Of a stretch of DNA of 64,000 bases, positions 7,379 to 15,953 are shown in pieces. The notes under the pieces are model-generated. The model was not told where the DNA came from. It did not search any database and saw only the letters and a list, made by a program, of their open reading frames with translations. Every line of letters starts with the position of its first letter. Position 1 is the stretch's first letter. The stretch comes from Flavobacteriaceae bacterium F08102 (GTDB taxonomy: Bacteria > Bacteroidota > Bacteroidia > Flavobacteriales > Flavobacteriaceae): positions 186,001 to 250,000 of the forward strand of contig JALKAY010000003.1 of assembly GCA_023015935.1 (NCBI GenBank), read 5' to 3'. The translations under genes and the position numbers were made by a program.

Positions 7379-9451
7379 TTACCAAATTCGTACGCGTTTT
7401 TCTGGCGCTAGATACATTGGATCCCCTTCCTTAATATCAAAGGCATTGTAAAAAGCATCCATATTTAATAAAGGTTGAACGGCTCTCACTTTTCCAGGAG
7501 CGTGTTCATCCGTTTTGATTAGATTGCGCTGTGTTTCTTCGAGTACTAAGGTTCTCCAAATGGTTGTCCATGACATAAAGAATCGTTGTTCAGCGGTAAA
7601 TCCATCGATAGGGTCTGGACGGCCATGCGCAGCAAAATACTGTTGTAAACCGTCATATGCGCCTAAAACACCACCTAGATCCCCAATGTTTTCTCCTAAG
7701 GTAAATACTCCATCAACATAAACACTGTCTAACACTTCTATAGCTGAATATTGATCAGCCAATGCTTTCCCTCTTTCGGTAAATGAAGCTAAATCTTTAG
7801 CTGTCCACCAGTTTTTAAGATTGCCATCACCGTCAAATCGGGCTCCACTATCGTCAAAAGCATGCGATATTTCATGTCCAATTACAGCCCCAATACCCCC
7901 ATAGTTAACTGCGGCATCTGCGGTAAAGTTGTAAAAGGGAGGTTGTAAAATGGCTGCAGGGAAAGTGATGTCATTGTTTAATGGATTATACCCAGCATTG
8001 ACTGTTTGAGGAGACATGCCCCATTTGGTTTTGTCAACTTCAATTCCATAATTTGCTAGGTTTTTAGTTTTATTCCATTTTTTTATTGCGAGTAAATTAT
8101 CATAAAATGAATTTTCGGCATGTACGTCTAACTTTGAATAATCTTCCCATTTGTCTGGATAGCCGATTTTAATTCCAATTTTATTGAGCTTAGTAATCGC
8201 TTGAATTTTGGTGGTATCACTCATCCAGTCTAAGGCATTAATTCGCGCTTTAAATGCACTAATTATATTGTTAATCATTTCCTCAGCTTTGGCTTTGGCT
8301 TCAGGTGGAAACATTTTATCTACATATAATTTTCCTACCGCTTGTCCAACGGCACCATCTAAGGTGGCCAAGGCGCGTTCATTGGCTGGACGCATTTCTT
8401 TTTGACCGTTTAAGGTCTTGTTGTAAAACTCCCAAATTGTTTTATAGGTTTGTGTATCTAATGCTTTTGCTACACTATTAAAGGTAGTCCATCGAGTTAA
8501 AGCTTTTAAATCCTCAATTGGCGTACTGGTTAGTATCGTTTGTAGAGCCTCCATATATCTTGGTTGCATAACGATTACCTCAGTAACTTCTTTTTCAATG
8601 CCAGTATCCTTAATGAGTTTATCCCATTGAATGACTGGATATTTTTCATTGATTTGTTGAACTGTAAATGGGTTGTAATAATTTCGATAATCTCTACTTT
8701 CAGCTTTGTTAAATAGGGGCCTAGCTAATTTTGTCTCTAAGGCAAGAATCATCGTTGCTTGCTTTTTAGCTGAAGTCTCATCATCACCTAAAATCTGAAG
8801 CATTTTGGAAATATACGCTACATATTTTTGACGGATTTCTTTCGAAGTTGCATCTTGCAAAATATAAAAGTCTCGATCAGGTAAACCTAATTTTCCAGGA
8901 ACGATGTATCCTGCATAAACCTTGCTATTTGCTAAGTTAGGGAATACTGTAAAGTTAATTATAGGCGATGTTACATGAGGATTTGACATGAGAAGCGTTT
9001 GTAAGTCCTCAAGGTTTTTAACTTCAGAAATGGCTTTTAAGGCAGGTTGAATTGGAGTAATTCCATCCTTGTTTCGCGATACAGTATCTAATTCACTTTC
9101 GAAAATATAGAGTGCTTTTGCTTGGTCTGTTTCTGGTTTGTACGTTCCACTTGTTTGGGCCTCAGACAAGATCGCTAAAACATCATCAACTGTTTTTTTT
9201 GCTAATACGCTAAAGCCTCCCCACAAGGTTCGGTCTTCAGGAATTTTAGTGTTTTTCATCCACGTACCATTGACATAGTTGTAGAAGTCAACTTTTGGAC
9301 TGACCGTTGTATCCATGTTTTCCAAGACAATTCCTGGTGTTTTGATCGAATGAGTGAGGTTGTCTTGTAGTGCTGTTGATTCTTTTTTACAAGAATAGAG
9401 AGCAAAGACACCACATAGGCTTATAAAAAATAAGCGATTAATAAATTTCAT
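7379..9451 (-). CDS. pepO: M13 family metallopeptidase (PepO/neprilysin-like) lipoprotein
   Basis: Zinc endopeptidase of the neprilysin family, acting on peptides in the cell envelope. The zinc motif HEISH is at residues 526-530 inside VIGHEISHAFDDSGARFDG, and the third ligand lies in ENIGDLGG about 60 residues later. The N-terminal M13 domain begins with DFYNYVNGTWMKN, and the C-terminal RVW-type ending (KRVRIW) is the family's usual terminus. The first 20 residues form a lipoprotein signal with the lipobox LYSCKK, so the enzyme is anchored in the periplasm or outer membrane. The 690-residue length is normal. The gene is monocistronic: a possible promoter box TAAATTTG lies at 9509-9516 on the minus strand and a terminator follows the stop. 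Confidence 0.93.
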   Translation of the reverse strand: MKFINRLFFISLCGVFALYSCKKESTALQDNLTHSIKTPGIVLENMDTTVSPKVDFYNYVNGTWMKNTKIPEDRTLWGGFSVLAKKTVDDVLAILSEAQTSGTYKPETDQAKALYIFESELDTVSRNKDGITPIQPALKAISEVKNLEDLQTLLMSNPHVTSPIINFTVFPNLANSKVYAGYIVPGKLGLPDRDFYILQDATSKEIRQKYVAYISKMLQILGDDETSAKKQATMILALETKLARPLFNKAESRDYRNYYNPFTVQQINEKYPVIQWDKLIKDTGIEKEVTEVIVMQPRYMEALQTILTSTPIEDLKALTRWTTFNSVAKALDTQTYKTIWEFYNKTLNGQKEMRPANERALATLDGAVGQAVGKLYVDKMFPPEAKAKAEEMINNIISAFKARINALDWMSDTTKIQAITKLNKIGIKIGYPDKWEDYSKLDVHAENSFYDNLLAIKKWNKTKNLANYGIEVDKTKWGMSPQTVNAGYNPLNNDITFPAAILQPPFYNFTADAAVNYGGIGAVIGHEISHAFDDSGARFDGDGNLKNWWTAKDLASFTERGKALADQYSAIEVLDSVYVDGVFTLGENIGDLGGVLGAYDGLQQYFAAHGRPDPIDGFTAEQRFFMSWTTIWRTLVLEETQRNLIKTDEHAPGKVRAVQPLLNMDAFYNAFDIKEGDPMYLAPEKRVRIW

Positions 9452-9633
9452 AGTTCATTGTTTAAATTAGTATTCATTGAATTCGTGGTAAATTCACCTG
9501 TTTTATTACAAATTTAATCGAAATAGTTGAAGTATATGGATTCTTTGTAGGAACTTGTACTTGAGTAGTTTACTTAAATGTGCGTGGTTGAATTCCATAA
9601 TGGAATGTGGTTCTTCGATCTGTTAATCTGTGC

Positions 9634-10965
9634 CTACCGGTCTTCATCGGAGGCTCTATCGACAATATTTTGCGGTAGAGATTTTTTTGCTTTTGCGCCT
9701 AATTTTTTAATTTTTTCTACGCTTTTGATTAAATTTCCCCGGCCTTCCACCAATTTATTCATTGCATCTTTGTATTCATTTTTTGCTTCATCCATTTTTT
9801 TACCAACTTTAGTTAGATCGGTGACTAAGCCTTCAAATTTATCGTAGAGTGCTCCTGCTTGGCGTGCAATTTCAATGGCATTATTGCGCTGTTTTTCATT
9901 TTGCCACATGGAATCAATGGTTCGCAAAGTAGCCAGTAAGGTTGAAGGTGTAACAATTACAATATTTTTCTCAAATGCTTTATTATACAGCTGATCATCA
10001 CTGTTTAATGCGGTGGCAAATGCGGGTTCAATAGGAATGAACAAAAGCACAAAGTCCGGTGATTCCATTTCATAAATATCTTCATACTTTTTTGCACTTA
10101 GTTGGGTGATATGGCGATGTAATGAATTAACGTGCTCTTTTAAGAATTTAGTTTGTTCAGTCTCGTCTTCTGCATTGACAAATTGTTCATAGGCAGTTAG
10201 TGATACTTTTGAATCAACAACCATTTTTTTATTACCAGGTAAATTGATAATCACATCGGGTCGAAGTCTTGTTTTATTCGTTTCTTTTGTGTCAAAACTC
10301 TTTTCTAGAAAATATTCGCGGTCTTTGGTTAGTCCTGATTTTTCAAGAACTCGTTCTAAGATTAATTCACCCCAATTTCCCTGTGTTTTAGAATCTCCTT
10401 TTAACGCTTTTGTTAAATTAACCGCCTCTTTACTCATTTGTTCATTGAGTTCTTTCAGTCCAAGAATTTGTTGACGTAAGGCAGCATGACGATCAATACT
10501 ATCCTTATGTGTATCTTCTACTTTCTTTTCAAAGGTTTGAATTTTTTCTTGAAGTGGGGTTAAGATGGTTTGAAGGTGTAATTTATTTTGCTCTGTAATT
10601 TTAGTAGAATTCTTTTCCAAAATTCCATTTGCCAATAATTCAAAATCTTTACGTAATTGATCTTGTTGTAATTTTAATTCTTCATCGCGTTTTAAATTTT
10701 GACGTTGAAGGTTTTCAAATTCTGAATTTCTCCGTGTAAGTTCTGTTGAGATTAGTTCTTTTTCGCGTCTAATTTCTTCGCGTTCTCGTTCGGTGTTGGT
10801 AAGTGTTTCTTTGAGTTGTTGAAGGCTTCGTTGAAGTTGATTGTCTCGTTCTTTAAGTACATCCAACTGTGCCTTTTGTTTGAGGCCAACTATATACATA
10901 CCTAGCGCAATCCCAAGACTTAAAAAACTAATTGCAATGATAATAATCAATATGGTTTCTGGCAT
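9634..10965 (-). CDS. rmuC: DNA recombination protein RmuC
   Basis: RmuC-family protein thought to limit inversions at short inverted repeats; it is predicted to have a nuclease-like fold and to be tethered to the inner membrane. Residues 3-25 form one membrane segment, residues about 30-200 are a long coiled coil rich in Lys, Glu, Gln and Leu, and the RmuC domain follows, with GNWGELILERVLEKSGL, LRPDVIINLPGNKKMVVDSKVSL and the FVLLFIPIEPAF segment. The length (443) is normal. The tail after residue 390 is basic. It stands between genes on the same strand with gaps of 77 and 182 bases and is probably transcribed alone. Confidence 0.93.
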   Translation of the reverse strand: MPETILIIIIAISFLSLGIALGMYIVGLKQKAQLDVLKERDNQLQRSLQQLKETLTNTEREREEIRREKELISTELTRRNSEFENLQRQNLKRDEELKLQQDQLRKDFELLANGILEKNSTKITEQNKLHLQTILTPLQEKIQTFEKKVEDTHKDSIDRHAALRQQILGLKELNEQMSKEAVNLTKALKGDSKTQGNWGELILERVLEKSGLTKDREYFLEKSFDTKETNKTRLRPDVIINLPGNKKMVVDSKVSLTAYEQFVNAEDETEQTKFLKEHVNSLHRHITQLSAKKYEDIYEMESPDFVLLFIPIEPAFATALNSDDQLYNKAFEKNIVIVTPSTLLATLRTIDSMWQNEKQRNNAIEIARQAGALYDKFEGLVTDLTKVGKKMDEAKNEYKDAMNKLVEGRGNLIKSVEKIKKLGAKAKKSLPQNIVDRASDEDR

Positions 10966-11042
10966 TATAGAGAGATTCTATCAATAATAACACAAAAAAT
11001 AGTACCGCATATCGGGTCGATAAAGAACTCACTTATTCCGAA

Positions 11043-12020
11043 TTATTTATCTGCAGTAGCCATTAAATTTGCATTGGCTTTATTCGCTTTTTTTGCTGCT
11101 TTTGCTTCTGCTTTCATTTGGCGTTGAATTTGCTTAATGGTAAGTGTGCTACCGTCATGACTCCATCCTGGAGGACCAAAGATATACATTAATTTATGTT
11201 TGAGTTTTTTGGACTTTTTCATGTCTTTCCAAATATCCTTATACTCGTGTGTTAGGATGGTTATTGGATTATAGGAGTTTGGTGGTTTGGTTACACCGTA
11301 TTCAATATCGATAGATTCATCCAGTGCTTTATAGGTACCGAACATACGATCAAAAATATTTAAATATCCACCGTGGTTTTTGTCCATATATTCAATATTA
11401 CGAGAATGGTGTACTTGATGTTGGGTGTGGAGATTTAAGAATTTTTCTAAAAAGCCTAATTTTGGAACATATTTAGTGTGTAATTGAAATTGCCAAAGGG
11501 CTTCAATTCCCATACAGACCACTAACATTTCATAGTGAAATCCGATTGCTACTATCCATACATAAAAGAATGGTTTGTACAATACAGTAAACCATCCGTT
11601 ACGTACGGCAGTTCCTAAATTGAAATTATCGGAAGAGTGATGTACTATATGTGCGGCCCATAAGATGCGCACTTCATGATTCATCCGATGGAACCAATAA
11701 TAGGAAAAATCATCTAAAATTTGACAGATTATCCAAACATACCAAGCCCACCCAAAGGATTCATAGCCCATTATATTCATGCGTACTCCGTCGATTTCTG
11801 GATTGAATAATTCATAGGTGTATTTAAATAGAACAACAGCAAAGACTAATTTGACCAAGGGGGCAATTATGGCGGATCCAATCCCCATGATGCCACTTGC
11901 CATTAAGTCTTTCCATTCGTATAATTCATCATTATCATGTGTTTTACTGTATACGAGTTCTAATAAAATGAATCCTATAAACGCAAAACCTCCGTAGAAT
12001 AAGGGATTTGTTAATTCCAA
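11043..12020 (-). CDS. Sterol desaturase / fatty acid hydroxylase superfamily membrane protein
   Basis: A di-iron integral membrane oxygenase. The eight-histidine pattern of the superfamily is present as HRMNHE, HIVHHSS and, further on, HTQHQVHHSRN, and several hydrophobic helices surround it. Substrate is unknown: family members hydroxylate sterols, carotenoids, fatty acids or lipid headgroups. The C-terminal 30 residues are an Ala/Lys-rich tail that is probably disordered. The start is a TTG at 12020. An in-frame TGA lies six codons upstream and the next Met is residue 40, inside the second membrane segment. A promoter box TATCTTTG (12037-12044, minus strand) sits just before that TTG, which supports it. 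The gene therefore has its own promoter and is not part of the gcvT operon upstream. Confidence 0.87.
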   Translation of the reverse strand: MELTNPLFYGGFAFIGFILLELVYSKTHDNDELYEWKDLMASGIMGIGSAIIAPLVKLVFAVVLFKYTYELFNPEIDGVRMNIMGYESFGWAWYVWIICQILDDFSYYWFHRMNHEVRILWAAHIVHHSSDNFNLGTAVRNGWFTVLYKPFFYVWIVAIGFHYEMLVVCMGIEALWQFQLHTKYVPKLGFLEKFLNLHTQHQVHHSRNIEYMDKNHGGYLNIFDRMFGTYKALDESIDIEYGVTKPPNSYNPITILTHEYKDIWKDMKKSKKLKHKLMYIFGPPGWSHDGSTLTIKQIQRQMKAEAKAAKKANKANANLMATADK

Positions 12021-12036
12021 ATGTTTAATTTTTTTT

Positions 12037-12044
12037 CAAAGATA
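12037..12044 (-). promoter_or_regulatory. -7 box for the sterol-desaturase-like gene
   Basis: On the minus strand TATCTTTG matches TAnnTTTG, 16 bases before the TTG start at 12020. No clear TTG element was found at the right distance upstream. Confidence 0.45.
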
Positions 12045-12067
12045 CTACATTAAAAATTGGTAGTTAG

Positions 12068-12355
12068 TTACACTCCAGTGATTAAATCTTCAATGGTGCT
12101 TGCCAATTTAAAATCGAGCTCGGTAACACCATCCGCATCATGGGTTGATAAACGGATGGATAATTTATTATATACATTGAGCCATTCTGGATGATGATTT
12201 TGCTTTTCGGCTTCAAAAGCAATACGTGTCATCGTAGTAAAACAATCGGTAAAACTCTCAAATGCTAAAGTTGTTTCGATTGCATTGTCGATGTATTCCC
12301 AATTGTCTAATAGGCTCAGTTTACGTTCAATTTCTTCTTGACTTAATTTTTTCAT
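12068..12355 (-). CDS. phhB: 4a-hydroxytetrahydrobiopterin dehydratase (pterin carbinolamine dehydratase)
   Basis: PCD/DCoH enzyme that dehydrates the 4a-hydroxypterin formed by aromatic amino acid hydroxylases so the cofactor can be recycled. The signature EKQNHHPEW is at residues 50-58 (H54, H55 and W58 are active-site or fold residues), with a second conserved THDADGVTELD stretch at 71-81. The 95-residue length is typical. It begins 3 bases after the gcvT stop, so the two are co-transcribed and probably translationally coupled. Together with fahA at 978 it suggests the strain degrades phenylalanine and tyrosine, though the hydroxylase itself is not in the window. Confidence 0.92.
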   Translation of the reverse strand: MKKLSQEEIERKLSLLDNWEYIDNAIETTLAFESFTDCFTTMTRIAFEAEKQNHHPEWLNVYNKLSIRLSTHDADGVTELDFKLASTIEDLITGV

Positions 12356-12358
12356 CCC

Positions 12359-13441
12359 TTAACCTTTATAAAATGGTAATTTCACCACGGTTGCTGGGAT
12401 AGTCTTTTTACGTATTTGAATATTAATTTGACTTCCTACTTCGGCGAATGCGGTTGGTACATACCCTAAGCCAATCCCTTTGTTGAGTGAAGGACTCATG
12501 GTACCCGAAGTAACTTCTCCAATTTTTACGCCTTGGTGATCTACGATGTCATATCCATGACGTGGTATCCCGCGTTCATTTAATTCAAACCCGACTAATT
12601 TGCGATCTGGTCCTTGCTCTTTTTGTTTTTTTAGGGCTTCAGCATTGGTAAACTCTTTTGTGAATTTAGTAATCCAACCTAAACCTGCTTCTATCGGCGA
12701 TGTTGTGTCATCTATATCATTTCCATACAGGCAAAATCCCATTTCCAATCGCAAGGTGTCTCTTGCAGCTAAACCAATTGGTTTTATTCCATAGGAAGCA
12801 CCAGCTTCCATTACTTTATTCCACACTTTTTCTACATCTTCATTTTTACAGTAGATTTCAAATCCACCAGAACCTGTATAACCTGTAGCAGAAATAATCA
12901 CATTTTCAATACCTGCAAAATCAGTAATTTGAAACGTGTAGTATTTCATTTGTTCTAAATCAACAGAGGTTAATCCTTGCATTGCTATTGATGCTTTTGG
13001 ACCTTGAATGGCTAGTAAAGAATATTCGTCAGAAAGATCTTTCATTTCAGCATTCATCGTGTTGTGACTGCTGATCCATTTCCAATCTTTTTCAATATTC
13101 GACGCATTGACTACTAAAAGATATTTTTCTTCGTTGATTCGATATATTATAAGGTCATCAACGATTCCACCAGTTTCATTAGGTAAGCAACTGTATTGCG
13201 CTTTACCATCAACTAATTTTGATGCGTCGTTTGAACAAACTCTTTGAATAAGTGACAACGCGTTGGGGCCGGAAATTAAAAACTCACCCATATGGGAAAC
13301 GTCAAAAACGCCAACGCCATTTCTCACGGTTTCGTGTTCAACATTTACGCCTTCATATTGAACGGGCATATTATATCCTGCAAAGGGAACAATTTTAGCT
13401 CCAAGAGCTTCGTGTATTTTTGTTAATGCGGTATTTTTCAT
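12359..13441 (-). CDS. gcvT: Glycine cleavage system T protein (aminomethyltransferase)
   Basis: T-protein transfers the methylene group from the aminomethyl-lipoyl H-protein to tetrahydrofolate, releasing ammonia. The GCV_T fold is seen in order: the N-terminal [14 protein letters not shown] stretch, [16 protein letters not shown], the folate-binding domain with the [11 protein letters not shown] segment, then [20 protein letters not shown] and the C-terminal barrel ([20 protein letters not shown]). The length (360) is normal. The P and H proteins are not in the window. No glycine riboswitch is visible in the 220 bases upstream. The pterin dehydratase gene follows after 3 bases. Confidence 0.96.
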   Translation of the reverse strand: MKNTALTKIHEALGAKIVPFAGYNMPVQYEGVNVEHETVRNGVGVFDVSHMGEFLISGPNALSLIQRVCSNDASKLVDGKAQYSCLPNETGGIVDDLIIYRINEEKYLLVVNASNIEKDWKWISSHNTMNAEMKDLSDEYSLLAIQGPKASIAMQGLTSVDLEQMKYYTFQITDFAGIENVIISATGYTGSGGFEIYCKNEDVEKVWNKVMEAGASYGIKPIGLAARDTLRLEMGFCLYGNDIDDTTSPIEAGLGWITKFTKEFTNAEALKKQKEQGPDRKLVGFELNERGIPRHGYDIVDHQGVKIGEVTSGTMSPSLNKGIGLGYVPTAFAEVGSQINIQIRKKTIPATVVKLPFYKG

Positions 13442-13478
13442 TTGGAAAATTTAAGATCTAAAAACACAAAAATAAGGA

Positions 13479-13664
13479 TTAAATATGGAATTCGACAAAC
13501 CTTTTTTGTTGACTTTTCTGTTTTTTCCTTCTAATTACATTGCGAAAGTTGTAAGAACTGTATGCGTATTGTGCATCGTTTGCTAACCTAACTAAATTAA
13601 GTTGTGACAACTCAATCTTTATGAAAAGATGTTTATTTGATATACGTTGTATTTGTGTGTTCAT
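13479..13664 (-). CDS. Possible small basic protein after thrC
   Basis: A 61-codon frame starts with an ATG placed one base after the thrC stop codon and fills most of the 224-base gap before gcvT. The spacing is what one expects of a translationally coupled operon gene. The product is strongly basic towards its C-terminus (RRKKQKSQQKR) with no signal peptide. I do not recognise it. It may be chance: the same frame is also open upstream inside thrC. Confidence 0.25.
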   Translation of the reverse strand: MNTQIQRISNKHLFIKIELSQLNLVRLANDAQYAYSSYNFRNVIRRKKQKSQQKRFVEFHI

Positions 13665-13665
13665 T

Positions 13666-14967
13666 TTATTCAATTTCATTGCGTAAATAGCTTTTAAGTT
13701 CTTCATATCGACTAATTTTTTGTGCTTTTTTAGGGGCATTTATAATGGCCTTAATTTGCGATGGTAATTCGATTTGTTCATCGATAATAGGTGCTACTAT
13801 ATCTAAGAATTTTACGGGATGTGCAGTTTCTAAAAATACCGTGTATACCGATGGATGGCTTTCTAGGTATTTCTTGGCACCTAGATACGCTATCGCTCCA
13901 TGGGGATCTGCGATATAGTGATACGATTGAAAAAGTTCTGCAATAGCGGCTCGGGTTTCATCATCCGTAAATCGATAGGCGGCTAATTCTTGATGAAGGT
14001 CATTGTGTTCATCACGATGTAATTCCTGAATTCGGATAAAATTACTGGGATCACCAACATCCATGGCGTTGGAGATTGTTTGGATGGATGGGGAGGGATT
14101 GTAAACACCTGTCTCCATAAAACGCGGTACTACATCATTGCGGTTGGTTGCTGCGATAAATTTATGAATCGGGAGTCCTAGACGCTTTGCCATCATTCCT
14201 GCACAAATATTTCCATAATTACCACTGGGTACCGAAAAAGAGATTTTCTTGGGTATTGATGAAAGTTCTTTCATTGCGAAAAAATAGTAAAACATTTGTG
14301 GAAGCCATCGAGCCACATTGATTGAGTTCGCCGAAGTTAACTTTTTATGGCGGGTAATTTCTTCATCTAAAAATGCCTGTTTGACCATTGCCTGGCAATC
14401 GTCAAATGTACCGTCAACTTCTAATGCACGAATATTTTGCCCTAGTCCAGTTAATTGCTTTTCTTGAATAGCACTTACCTTTTTACTGGGGTAAAGAATG
14501 ACGACTTTCACGTTTTTTACCCCTAAAAACCCACTGGCAACAGCACCGCCAGTGTCACCTGAGGTGGCGACTAAAACCGTTACTTCCTCTTGATTTTCTC
14601 TGTTGAAATAGCCCAAACAACGTGCCATAAAACGAGCGCCAACATCTTTAAAGGCCATTGTAGGACCGTGAAAAAGCTCTAAACTACCGCATTGATTAGT
14701 GATGGGAACAATAGGGAAATCAAAGCATAAGGTTTCTGCTATTATTTCTCGTAAGATCGGTGTTGGAATAGTATCACCCACAAATTGTTTGATGGCTTCG
14801 AATGCTATTTCCTCATGGGTGTATTGGTTTAAATTTTTTAATATCTCTGGGTTTAGAGGGTGTATTTCAGTTGGAAAATACAACCCTTTATCTTCGGCAA
14901 TGCCTTTGATAACTGCTTCTCTAAAAGAAACATTTGGGGCATTTTTTCGTAAACTGTAGTAGATCAT
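13666..14967 (-). CDS. thrC: Threonine synthase
   Basis: PLP enzyme converting O-phosphohomoserine to threonine. The PLP lysine is K107 in GPTMAFKDVGARF (101-113). The Thr_synth N-terminal domain begins with the usual MIYYSLRKNAPNVSFREAV, and SGDTGGAVASGFLG and VPSGNYGNICAGMMA are the phosphate and cofactor loops. The length (433) fits the longer class of the family. It is the last enzyme of the thrA-thrB-thrC operon, 55 bases after thrB, and should be under the leader-peptide control described at 18,459-18,567. Confidence 0.96.
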   Translation of the reverse strand: MIYYSLRKNAPNVSFREAVIKGIAEDKGLYFPTEIHPLNPEILKNLNQYTHEEIAFEAIKQFVGDTIPTPILREIIAETLCFDFPIVPITNQCGSLELFHGPTMAFKDVGARFMARCLGYFNRENQEEVTVLVATSGDTGGAVASGFLGVKNVKVVILYPSKKVSAIQEKQLTGLGQNIRALEVDGTFDDCQAMVKQAFLDEEITRHKKLTSANSINVARWLPQMFYYFFAMKELSSIPKKISFSVPSGNYGNICAGMMAKRLGLPIHKFIAATNRNDVVPRFMETGVYNPSPSIQTISNAMDVGDPSNFIRIQELHRDEHNDLHQELAAYRFTDDETRAAIAELFQSYHYIADPHGAIAYLGAKKYLESHPSVYTVFLETAHPVKFLDIVAPIIDEQIELPSQIKAIINAPKKAQKISRYEELKSYLRNEIE

Positions 14968-15022
14968 TTGTTAAAATGTATTGGATAGTTATGGGTTTAA
15001 ATTTAAAAAGGAAATGGTGGTA

Positions 15023-15952
15023 TTAACTCATTGCTAAAATCTTCATTCCTTGCTGGTTAATTTGTGAGGTGTAGAGATGAAAATCAATCTCGGTTGGTCG
15101 GTATATAGCAGCCATTTGTTCTTCCAATTGTTTGCCGGTTGATTCACTACTTGACAAGGCAAAAATACTTGGACCTGATCCTGAAATACCAACCCCGAGT
15201 GCACCGTGTTGAATACAACAGCTTTTGAGTTTTTCAAAATGCGGGATGAGTTTTTTACGATGTGGTTCTGCCAAGTAATCGATTAGTGAATCACTGATTC
15301 GCTGAAAATCACCTTCGTACAATCCACTCACCAAACCACCTAAATTAGCCGCTTGCCTTACGGCCTGTTGCATAGAAACTTGGGGGGGTAATATACTTCT
15401 TGCATCTTCTGTTTTGATTTCTATTTGGGGGTGTATTACGGTAGCCCATAAATCATCAGGTACGGGAAGTTTTACGATGGATAATGGTTCATAACTTTGT
15501 ACTAAGATAAATCCACCATATAGTGCAGCTGCTACATTATCTGCAATTGGAGCTCCACAGGCCGCTACTTCGCCTAATCGAGCAAATTCTGTCAATTGTA
15601 ATATAGAAAAAGGGCGGCCGAATAATTCGTTGATTCCAAAAGCGGTACCTGCTGCACTAGACGCACTACTACCTAAACCACTTCCTGGTTTTACTTTTTT
15701 ATACATTTCGATCTCAATCCCTGTTGACGAATTCAGCGCTTTTAGCATAGCAAAAGCAACTACACCTGCGACATTTTTTTTGGGATTATCCGAAAGGTTT
15801 GCTCCTTCAATTTTAGTAATACGGACACCTTTTTGCCGACTTTTATACAAGATCATTTCGTCACCAACGGTATCCATTGCGAAGCCGAGGGCATCAAAAC
15901 CGCAAGACACATTGGCTACGGTTGCGGGAGAAAATAGTTTAATGCGTTCCAT
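15023..15952 (-). CDS. thrB: Homoserine kinase
   Basis: GHMP-family kinase phosphorylating homoserine with ATP. The GHMP ATP loop is clear as VKPGSGLGSSASSAAGTAFG (about residues 86-105), with the N-terminal FSPATVANVSCGFDALGFA and the C-terminal HGALGVGISGSGPSIFAL motif. The 309-residue length is normal. It starts one base after the thrA stop, so translation is coupled, and thrC follows. Confidence 0.97.
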   Translation of the reverse strand: MERIKLFSPATVANVSCGFDALGFAMDTVGDEMILYKSRQKGVRITKIEGANLSDNPKKNVAGVVAFAMLKALNSSTGIEIEMYKKVKPGSGLGSSASSAAGTAFGINELFGRPFSILQLTEFARLGEVAACGAPIADNVAAALYGGFILVQSYEPLSIVKLPVPDDLWATVIHPQIEIKTEDARSILPPQVSMQQAVRQAANLGGLVSGLYEGDFQRISDSLIDYLAEPHRKKLIPHFEKLKSCCIQHGALGVGISGSGPSIFALSSSESTGKQLEEQMAAIYRPTEIDFHLYTSQINQQGMKILAMS

Positions 15953-15953
15953 A

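Noticed and set aside
13442-13665. Glycine riboswitch before gcvT
   Set aside because: No tandem glycine aptamer-like stems with the conserved core could be seen in this gap.
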